A stretch of DNA of 64,000 nt from contig OZ024931.1 in NCBI GenBank assembly GCA_964017235.1, positions 137,146,033 to 137,210,032 of the forward strand, given 5' to 3'. The translations under genes and the position numbers were made by a program. A model generated the notes under the pieces. That model did not search any database. It saw only the letters and a program-made list of their open reading frames with translations, and was not told the origin of the DNA. Positions 54,801-64,000 of the stretch are shown piece after piece (the stretch's first letter is position 1; every line of letters starts with the position of its first letter). Source of the DNA: Sabellastarte sp. h YS-2021. Taxonomy: Eukaryota; Annelida; Polychaeta; Sabellida; Sabellidae.

Positions 54801-56215
54801 AAACACTTTAGGCATAATGATCTGAGCAATACATGTTAAAATTAACAAAATAAAATGCACAAATGTGATCTCAAATATAAAACAAAGACAAAATAAACTC
54901 AGTACAATTTGTGTTCTGTTGAAATCTGAAAGATTGTGGCACCAAATTCAAATCAAACAAGGTTTTTATAGTTAAATGCAGTGAAGGAGAATCTACCCAC
55001 AATGAGGCATTTTAGACTGCTACTAGGACTGAAAGTTATGTCCCTTTTGTGGACATATCCCCCACATTGCTTGCTGTAGATTATATAAAAAATTTTAAGC
55101 TGACCAAAGATACCAAGAAGTTATGCCACAATTTTGATATTTTTGAGGAACAAGACGTACCTGTGTACAGACCTAACTTTAAAGGACAAAGTTACATATA
55201 TTATTCAAGAAAAATATTATAAAAACACTTGGTAGCCCATCTACTCTCTAGGTCTTCAACAGCTTTAATGATTTCATCTTTAGAGAATTTACTTTCACAT
55301 AAAGTTCTGCTATCTTCATAATATATATGAAAGTCTTCATAATTGTTAGATATAAAGTTTGTACTTCCTCATTGTTGTTCGAATTAATACCCAGTGCATG
55401 GATTCTGATGTAACGAAGAAAAGTTAAGAAATCAGAAAAAACTTTCAATGCTTCAGTGATTATTCTCAGTAATTTTGGAAGAAGCAAAAATGCAATAATC
55501 TAAAAACATTACAGCAAAAAAGACAAAACAAATGTTGTTTAAAAGAAATATTTTCCATGGTGGTAAAATATAGTTACGTTTAGTGGAGTGGAAACCCCAG
55601 TCTATGGTGTCTTATGAGGTTTTCCGCTTACTGTTCCCCACTTTTTTCCCTCATACACTCCAAGGCATAACCAACTGTGATGCTTCAGACACTAAACTGG
55701 TAGTCACATTCTTTCTTGTTTTTCCCTGGCAGATCTGTGAGGCAGAACTTAGTGAAGGGGCCTTAAATTTAACAGGGACAGGCTTGCATAGTTTGAAATA
55801 AGGTCCCAAAAGCCACAAATATTCTGGCAGCATAGGCCATTGCTCCCATAATGTCCATATCTGCACTATCTACCTTAGAGTAGCAAAATTGTATAGTTTT
55901 TCAGTCCGAGTATGGAAATAAGCCCAGTTATCTAAAATGTAATATGTATCATTTTGTTTTTCTGACACTATGTTTGGAAATTTGTCCATTTAGATGTTTT
56001 AATAACTATGGCGAGCCACAGAGGTGTAGCAATTCTTTTTTGCAGCCTCTGCAAATTCTTAGAGCATTGAACATATAGATAACCAACATGGATATTGAGG
56101 CATGCTAGATTGACATGGTAATAGTTATTTCGTACTGAGTAGGGATATGTACAGGCAGTTTCCTGTTTCAGACAGGGCATCTGGATGAATCGGTCTTACC
56201 AAAATCAGCCCTCTG
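54801..56215. other. No gene supported
   Basis: Minus frame 55248-55487 and plus frame 55583-55801 have ordinary codon content but no domain, signal or conserved motif that I recognise. Confidence 0.45.
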
Positions 56216-57145
56216 CAAATGGGCCCCCTAAAAAATGATCTTCGGCAAATCGGCCCCCAGCAAATTAAAAGCACATTTATAGACAGGCAGAGAAAATTTA
56301 ATACAAATATTTTCATCTATTTTAAAGGGGGGGGTCCTCTTCTCATATATAAATTTTATTTCTGTTTTATAAATGTAAGTGATTTGTTAGCATTTTGGCT
56401 TGGTATAAGTAGATGAGATCAGAAAGATGAATGCTTGACACACATTAAAGATGTTTAGATTCTGCAATCAATCCATTTTAATCTATCCTAGATATAGGTT
56501 CATATAGGAATTATTAAAAATGCAACTGTTATTTTTGATATTTAATTCAAGACAATTCACATGCTTGGACAACAAAGAGAATAATCAGCTTTTAATGCCT
56601 GTTACTGTTTCATTAATATTTGAGCTAGTAACCTAACCGTCCTGTTTGGAAATCAATGTGAACAATGAGCCTTTTATTCCACTTTTAAAATGTATAAAAA
56701 CATGAATAAAAATTTCTTTTTAGCAGTCATGAATGTTACCACAATTATGATATATCTATTTCATTTCTATGTGAAATTAATACCTACATGTTAATCTTTT
56801 CCATTGCTGTTCTTTATATTTTATTGTAAATATTATTTATAGCAATGAATAAAAATGGATAAAAATTTCATATTATCACAGTTTGGTAAGTTTAGTTTAT
56901 TGTCCTTACTTCGGTTTTCGAAGTCTATTTTGAAATTATAATTTCATATTTTTATATTATTTCATTATTAGTATTTATAACCATTATTAATTTTACATTA
57001 TAAGGTTATGGTTTATAAGTATATTTTAGATAAGAGATTATTATTTTTCATACTGGTACCAATTTGTCCGTGTTATATTATTTCATAGAGAGTTGTTTGA
57101 GCAGGTGATATAATTCTAGGGGCCGATTTGGCAAAGGGTCCATTT
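56216..57145. mobile_element. MITE candidate with GGCCGATTT-type inverted ends
   Basis: The left part carries AAATGGGCCC and GGCAAATCGGCCCC (56216-56265). The right part carries the inverse, GGGGCCGATTTGGC followed by GGGTCCATTT (57118-57145). The interval is AT-rich and non-coding. The target duplication could not be determined and the ends are imperfect. Confidence 0.45.
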
Positions 57146-57932
57146 ATCTATGATTCTCCTACAGAACTCTCCTCAATGTGCATATCTGTTCCCTGGCATG
57201 GGGGTATTTACCTTGTAGCATGTATTAAGGGTTTAACCTGCATTCTCTGTGTAGCATCCTTCTCATTCCTTGTGACTGATGTGTCCAGAGGCATTGGATA
57301 TATTTCCAGTGAGTTTAAGATTGAAAAAAGGTCACACATGAATCCTGCCCAGTCTCATCTTCTCCTCTATTAATACAATCAGTCCAATTGTGTACATACA
57401 AATCTTTACACTGACACCATCTTTGAGGTGAGGCATGTTTCATCAGCCTGTCTTGTGTGAGCTTCACAGGAGCCAAATAAAGCAAAAAGTGGTATTTTTT
57501 AAGTCAAACATCTTGAAAGGATGAGGATGTGACCTGAGATTTACAACAAAGCCTAAATTATACACAATCTTTAGTTTTGGAGGAAAGAGAGTTTCGGACT
57601 TTTCAAATGAGTCGGGTAAACTTTTCCCAGAGATGGTTAGGCCCAGACAGTATGGATACCAGCATTAATTCTGACACAACACACTGTAGTAATACATTGA
57701 AGCACTGCCAGTATGAGTGCAGTGGCCAAGTCTTTATCATTCAATGAACAAATCTTGGATGAGTTCGTCCAGGTAAAGTCTATGCTCACGTTTTTCCTTA
57801 GGCCAAGACAGGAGAGCACCAGAACAGCCTTCTGCAACTACCTTGCATCCAAAGTATAAAAACTTGAAGGAAAGAGAGTTAAACTTTTTAAAAATGAGAC
57901 AGTTAAACTTTTAAGTGGGGTACAGAGGACCT

Positions 57933-57948
57933 GGTCTTTTTCAGGACC
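57933..57948 (+). other. Histone-3'-stem-loop-like motif
   Basis: GGTCTTTTTCAGGACC satisfies the 16-nt histone mRNA 3' stem-loop consensus GGYYYUUHUHARRRCC. No histone frame lies upstream. Flank CACTGCT is shared with the minus-strand motif at 60897-60912, so both belong to one repeat. Confidence 0.4.
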
Positions 57949-60510
57949 ACTGCTAATTAAAAGATCCTTCCAAGGGCCATCTGAATCTTAAAAAAATTAA
58001 AAAGTGGAGTGTTTAAAATCCCCAACACAAAAACATAACCCAACATATACATAAAAAAACTAAGTCAGTGAGTGGGTGAATGAATGAGTGAGTGAAATGT
58101 TTAATTCCAATTATTTTTATAAAATAAATTGGCAGAACTTGAAAACATTTTGACGTTTGAAAAAATTTTGACCTTAAGAAAATTTGTTGAAAATTACAAA
58201 AAAAATTTAACCTATGAGAACGCTTAAAAAGTTTCTGAATTTTTTTTAACTTTAAGAATCTCTGCAAATTTTTGGAAAAAATCTGATCTTTGAGATTTTG
58301 CAAAAATTTAAGACTTTCACCTTTGATAAACCTAAAAAACTGACATGATTTTGACCTTTCAGACACTTCTAATTTTGAAATGTATTTGATGTTTGATAAA
58401 CTCTGACAATTAAAAGAAATGATTCTTCACAAATGTATAATGTTTGAAATATTTTTGAAACACTTTCTTACAAAAATTAAAGCTGTAAATTTTTAAACGT
58501 TAAACCATTTGAAAGATAAACAAAATCTGGCATTTCACAAACTAAAAAAAATGTTTTGGCATTGTTTTGACAATTGCAATTTATTTAAGAACTTGATAGC
58601 TATTTGACAGAAATTTGTGGGACATTGGTGCAATACTAGGTTAAATGTACAGTTCTTGGAATTATTTGGCAGTCCTAAGAATGACTGATAGATCCTGCCC
58701 CCGAAGGGGATGTGTTCATGTCACATCTTCAGTTACCTCCATGCTATTCTCTCTTCTCTAGGGGGAGCAGTTTTCTGTTGTAGGGTTTACTAGCCATGGT
58801 TTGATGGCAACGTCGTCATCACCCAGCAAGAAATAATTCACAGCAGGCCGCTCTCCCCCTAGGGGTTCAGGTGGAGGAAGTCCCAAGGTGAAATTCTCTA
58901 TCTTTTTCTTTAATTTACAGTTACTAAATTTTGTGAATCTGATAATGATCCACTTGATCCAACATCTTCCCAAATGAATCTGTCTTTGGCATCAATCAAG
59001 ACTAACTGAATCAGAGAAAAAAAGTCCTTATGATTTAAAAAAATCACTCCCAGATTTCATTCTTCATGGCAACATGCTTCCCATCTAGTGCCCGAACAAA
59101 GTGTAGACATTCAATCTGGTTCTGAAATTGTCAATCTGTTTCAAGTCTTGTGGAGCGATAGAGCAGATCAAACAATCTTCCTGAAATTCAGCAAGGATGA
59201 CCCTCCATTCAATTTACATGTTGTGGTTTGCCTAACCAGTCAGTTTTCTGTTATACATTTCTGCTGTTGCCAGTGTATCAGTGTTATTGTTAGTTTAAGT
59301 CAACTTCTAAGGGCTTCCGAAAATTGATGACATCTTACATGATGTATGCTGGGTGACGATGTTTTTGCCTTGACATTATGGCTAGTGAAACAATACAGCA
59401 GAAGACAACTGACTGAAAAGCAAGAATAACTAACTACAGGACCACCAGAGCCAGGGGGTAATGGAGAAGAATGCATTTCGAATTTTTTTTGCACCCAAAT
59501 CTTTATTTGATTTTCTACAATAAATGTATAAGTGTCACAAATCAGCTTATGAAAATTTAATAAATACAGATACATTTCGTTTAGTACTAAACATGTTATT
59601 TCGGTGTAACTTGATTTATATACCAGCAGCAACAACCTTTTTGAAAAAAACTTAAATTCATTAATAATTCAAACTACTGCTCAATATGTCTTGATGATGT
59701 GAGGGTGACAAGTTACATAGAATAAAGAAAATAATTTTAATAATGAAAATAATAATAAAAATAAACAAAAGGTGCAATAAAAGGAACAAAAGAACATAGG
59801 TCACATCTAAATTTTACAAGGGAATTGAGGTTATTATTCTAAATGTCTGAAAAGTTGAACAAACACTGACCACTTTCTGTCAAACTTATCTGCTTGCATA
59901 TTTAGTATACTAAGATATTCATGCTCAAGAAACGTTTTTCTGAGAAATGATTTGTAATTAGAGATGTTCAAATTGAGTTTTTTCTAAAACAGTTGAAAAA
60001 AGATCAGGTTCATTGTGAATGGACACTGATTCAGCACATATTGGCCAAAGACTATAAATTTTGGACTGATGTTTATATTGATATCTGTAATTTATCCAGG
60101 ATTTTATATTATTCAAAAATTGTTCAGTCTTTTTACACAGAACAAATAGGTGCACTATACTTTCATCATCATCAGTGCAAAAAAATTACAAACTGAGAAT
60201 ATTAGTGAGCAGATTCAGGGTCCAACTCAGCACAATGGAGGAAAGGTCAGAGTTTGTCACTATGGACATAGTGTATGTTGTTTTAGCTTACCCAAAATAG
60301 ACCGCAGGATGACCTGCCAGCCATAAATGAACAGTTAGTATATAGTGGAGATAAAAAACTGCAGGAATCCATCAAGGTGGCAAAGCCACAGAGAGACCTA
60401 CTGAAGGATTACTTCAACTGTGTTACTGAAAAGCCATGACCGAATGAGAGGATCTGAAGATGTGACATGAGAAGGACTTACTCTGGAGAAAGAAACAGCT
60501 CGCATCTCTT

Positions 60511-60526
60511 AGTCCTTTTCAGGACC
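60511..60526 (+). other. Histone-3'-stem-loop-like motif (one mismatch)
   Basis: AGTCCTTTTCAGGACC fits the histone stem-loop consensus except for the first G. No histone gene is adjacent and no clear purine-rich downstream element follows. Confidence 0.35.
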
Positions 60527-60896
60527 AATCAAAAGTTTAAAGAACCTTTAATTAAGCAACTGTTGGACCTATTTCCAATAAATTCTAAACAATCTTCTAC
60601 ATATTCCCCAGGAAGTTTTAAAAAGTTTCTCAGGAATTTCTAGCATGTTTTGAAATTTTTTTTAAAAAATCCCAGAGTGAAAACACCTTAAAAATAATTC
60701 ACTGCAATAACACTCGCAAAAAATTAAAAATATACAACCAATTGTGAAAATCATATTTGTATTCATGTGCATTAAGGATATAAGTTTGGTGTGGAAAGGT
60801 GTTACCTTTTGTTGTTTTGGGTTTTTAAACATGCAGCTGAATAATTAATTTTTAGAGTATATGTCTGGTCCTGTGAATGACCTTCAAATCAGCAGT

Positions 60897-60912
60897 GGTC
60901 CTGAAAAGGACC
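60897..60912 (-). other. Histone-3'-stem-loop-like motif, minus strand
   Basis: On the minus strand the sequence is GGTCCTTTTCAGGACC, an exact fit to the consensus. It is an inverted relative of the motif at 57933. Confidence 0.4.
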
Positions 60913-63566
60913 TTAAACAGCACTGGTACTGGCAGTGAAAGCATACTGTGGCTGCTGTTAGTGCTGTGGTGACTACTGTGGTCGTTTTTGCTTTTAGCTA
61001 GTGAGAGTTGAAGTGGTCTGTAGTTGCTGTTGGTCGACTGATGTGTAAAGTTGTGGTGTGTTGATCAGCTGGTAGCTTATGGCTCGCTTTATCTAAAAAG
61101 GGTTGACAGCCTTGAGGTGCTATGTGTTTCTTCATCTCTCATGATTGAGGTGTCAGATGGTGAGTTGAAGTTCTTGGTTGGGCTGATCTGGAATAAAATA
61201 CATGTGTAGTGTCAGAATGAAACGTGGTCTCTATGCTGTATGTGGTTGTAGAAGCCTGTGATAATTTATGTGCGGATCCCTCTCTGTTGTCACTGGAACC
61301 CTAAAGACTTGCTGGTGCCCTTTCGTTTGATTTGTGTGTTGAGAAACTAAAATTTGTCATGTATCCAGTGCTGTCAGTCAGTTCATTTGGGATGTGGCCA
61401 TACGTGGACTCTGAGCTTGCAGTACTGAATCATTTGGGACTTGAACCACATCTATTACACCTGGAAAGAGATCTTGCATGCCTTTTCAAAGCTTCCCAGA
61501 AGCTGTCCTTCCTCGTGTTCCTCTTGAAGGGCTCATTGTTGTAGTCATACGGTCCTCGTGGTCCTTTATTAAGTTGACTATCACCTCAGCATCAGAATCA
61601 TTTAGATAAAGTTTCATTCTTTTCCCTCTCCCTTTCTTCCCTATCCTCTATTTTCTCTGTTTCCTCTTCCTCTGGATGCCAGCAGCTGTATCCCCAAATG
61701 AAATTCTGTAGTTGTTTCTGGATCGACTTCTTTCTGCCTTTGATTCTTCCTTGCCTTCTTAGGAGCCCATTGTGTTATTTCACTTGTTTGATTTTATGTG
61801 GGAGAAAAAGTTGTAAAAACAAGATACACTCTTTCAATTTGCTTAATTATGGAACTTTGTCATAACATCTAAGGGAGCAAATGACATATATTAAAATAAA
61901 TGTCTTTCTTTTATACACAAATATATATGTTTTTACAATTATTAAAAAAAACAAGCTGAAACTTTATGCATTCCATAAAACCAAAACAAAATATGTTGTA
62001 TGATAATCCAAGTTAGTTTAAAATAAAATTAAGTTTAAACTTATGACAATTAATTTTCAATTTTGTGAAGCATGCATTTTACATGTAAATTATCTAGAAT
62101 GTGAGGGCAGTTCAATGGTACCAATTTCATTGCTGTTTATTTTCATACAGAGACTTAAATCCCAGTAAGAAGAAGCATGGTAAATACTATCAAATCTAAA
62201 ATCACTGCTAGTCACTGAAAAAAACTGTCTGAAGTTTTGAGAAGTGTGGCCAAAACTACAATTGTATCCTATAATTTTGAGTGGTGAGTGAAACTATATT
62301 CTACTAGCCTAGAGTAAAAAATGAAAAGTTACCTTTCATCACTTTCTCTATCTCTTTGTCTAAAATTATACCCAGAGGCAAGTCTATACATTCACAAGGT
62401 AAAATATATGATAATGAAATGCTACTTTGATTTATTCAGAAGAAATTAATAGTTGGCTTATATTGATAATATATATATAATTCAATATTAGCAGGTCCAT
62501 TAAAGATCACAGAAGTGGTTCCATTGAGAGTTACATTTTTAAAATATTCATTTTCTTTCTTATTAGGGACGGTTTGTATGGCGGGATTAGTCAATTTATG
62601 GTGCTCTGTCATTGCATGTAATAATTTTTGTGTAAAATGTTTGATGTGGTACATTTATTGATGTATCCTCTTAAACTCTATGTGATGGATTCTCCCCCTT
62701 GTTCTCAATGAAGATCTATTCCAAAATCCCATTTAGTCGATGACACAGTTTTGCAGGAAGTAAGGTTTTTGGGATAAGGAAATTTGGAAAGCACTGAAAT
62801 ATTAATATATTTTTCATTTGGAGTTTTGGTAACAAGTAGCATATTTTATCAATGTGAGCCACTTGATTGTGATTAGCTGAGAAAAGCTGAACAAAATTAT
62901 GATGTTTAGTGTGGCCTGTACAGCTGCCACAACAGGATAAGACTGGACTATAAATGATGGTTTGCAGTGTCCAGTATATCAAAACAAACTTGCAGATTCT
63001 TTTCTTCTTTCTCAGTCAAGTTACTTGTTTCTTCACCTCTTTTATTTCTGAAGTAGCCAAATGAATTTAGTGGTACTTTTTTTTCTCTTACTGTTTTAAT
63101 ATATTGATGCAAGAGTGAGTTATCCAGTTTTGCCCTTGACAAATATATGTTCACTGCTGTTTTGACACCCAAGCCATTTTAAATGCACATACATCCACTA
63201 GGTTTATATAACGGGTTGTAAATGGCCGAGCCATTTAAAATGGTGGACTCTAGGTCCCAGCCATTTAACCTTATCAGCCCAACTTAAAATAACAAAATTC
63301 AAGAATGCTTTTGTGTGCTGAACATAATATAAACTATTTACAAGGAAATTATTTTTCATGAAAAGGGTTACATTAACATTGTATAGAAGTACTTTGTACT
63401 CCTTTTTTATTTTATATAAATATGTTAATCTTATCTCACCTCAACAAAAAGTGTTTAATAATCTAAAATGAATTGTGTTTCCTGAGTCTTTATATACATT
63501 AAAATTATCCTTTGATGTTGATTTCTTTGCCTTTCATTGGAATGATTTCTTAATCGGATTTGTGCC

Positions 63567-63716
63567 TATTGTTTCAACATTCTATTGATGTTGATTTGTT
63601 TCACTTGGGTGGGTGAAGTACACAATAGGAAATACCCCAAATCATAAAGTGAAACAAATCAACATCAAACACATAGTCAAACAAATAAACTTAAAAGGAA
63701 CGTTGAAACAATAGAT
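63567..63716. repeat. Foldback repeat (about 150 bp)
   Basis: TTGATGTTGATTTGTTTCACTT (63585-63606 region) pairs with AAGTGAAACAAATCAACATCAA (63647-63668 region). The outer CTATTGTTTCAAC pairs with GTTGAAACAATAG near 63704-63716. A third partial copy (AAGTGAAACAAATCAAG) follows at about 63756. This is the form of a small foldback element. No target duplication is evident. Confidence 0.7.
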
Positions 63717-64000
63717 ATATCATGGTCTAATCCAGCTTCATAATCACTAGCCACAAGTGAAACAAATCAAGTTGAAAGCAGTGGCTGAACAATAGACACC
63801 TTATGACTTAATGACCCCCCAATTGTCAGATTAACTAAGACAGAGTCTTGGAGCAATAAATGAATTGAGACTAATCCTATTAATGCATAATTAGGTAAAG
63901 AAAAAATAAGCAGAAAAATAAGTAATAATGTCATTTCAATTTCAGAAATAAAAACTATGTGTGCAAATTATCACTTGTGCTAATACATGTTATCAAATAC

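Larger units (their letters stand above)
57146..63566. other. Gene-poor repeat-derived DNA
   Basis: No recognisable coding domain. Contents include GAGTGAGTG-type simple repeats at 58060-58100 and a degenerate AT-rich array with recurring TTTGACCTTTGA-like units at 58120-58560. A CTAGGGGGAG/CTCCCCCTAG inverted pair lies at 58757-58860, and three histone-type stem-loop motifs are listed separately. Frames at 57128, 59300, 61332 and 62716 have no domain evidence. Confidence 0.5.

Noticed and set aside
57128-57373. Candidate histone gene upstream of the stem-loop motif
   Set aside because: The frame shows no histone-fold sequence or basic tail; no frame near any of the three stem-loops resembles H2A, H2B, H3 or H4.
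59300-63172. Several 60-110-codon frames as host exons
   Set aside because: No domain, no convincing splice-site pairing and ordinary lengths for AT-rich non-coding DNA.

Overview
The window looks like AT-rich, intron-bearing, repeat-dense animal DNA, most likely from a mollusc and probably a bivalve. The basis is low GC, animal-type splice sites, four copies of a tRNA-derived SINE of a kind common in molluscs, and the mix of Polinton, CR1/L2-like LINE, Ty3/Gypsy, DIRS and MITE elements. I found no convincing ordinary single-copy host gene. Almost everything that can be named is mobile or virus-derived.

Region 1 (1104-20705) is a complete 19.6-kb Polinton/Maverick. It has 95-bp terminal inverted repeats that begin AGTAGTAA (90 of 95 positions match) and a perfect 6-bp target duplication, GTTCTC (1098-1103 and 20706-20711). 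The left part carries protein-primed DNA polymerase B (+ strand), broken by frameshifts, and then a NADAR (YbiA-like) domain. The minus-strand morphogenesis block holds the adenain-like protease, double-jelly-roll capsid protein, a small basic protein, penton-like protein, integrase, a small conserved protein and the packaging ATPase. The right third (12.6-19.3 kb) is unusual cargo: two similar type I membrane proteins and a multi-exon inhibitor-of-apoptosis-like gene with a BIR and degenerate RING domains. Three later insertions sit inside: a TA-flanked MITE and a SINE, both in the integrase, and a TTAA-flanked piggyBac-type MITE.

Region 2 (about 20.9-33.3 kb) holds a CR1/L2-like LINE with a 2A-like peptide, an L1-type ORF1 remnant, a SINE, and a minus-strand baculovirus-F/errantivirus-like envelope pseudogene.

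Region 3 (33.84-41.54 kb) is a nest. An outer DNA transposon has 107-bp inverted repeats built from small palindromes. It is split by a 6.16-kb element (34129-40283) that also begins AGTAGTAA. This inner element has inverted arms of about 1.4-1.85 kb and one large intact gene, a 573-aa Polinton-type packaging ATPase with zinc fingers and an acidic repeat tail. It has no visible integrase, polymerase or capsid gene, so it looks like an ATPase-only, trans-mobilised Polinton derivative. This is the strongest candidate for something new.

Region 4 (42.1-54.8 kb) holds a minus-strand Ty3/Gypsy element with LTRs and a SINE in its reverse transcriptase, then a 2.85-kb palindrome, then a decayed minus-strand DIRS-like element with another SINE. 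Region 5 (54.8-64 kb) is gene-poor. It holds a MITE candidate, copies of a 16-nt motif matching the histone mRNA 3' stem-loop, and a foldback near the end. Most coding regions are decayed by stops and frameshifts. The intact ATPase of region 3 is the clear exception.
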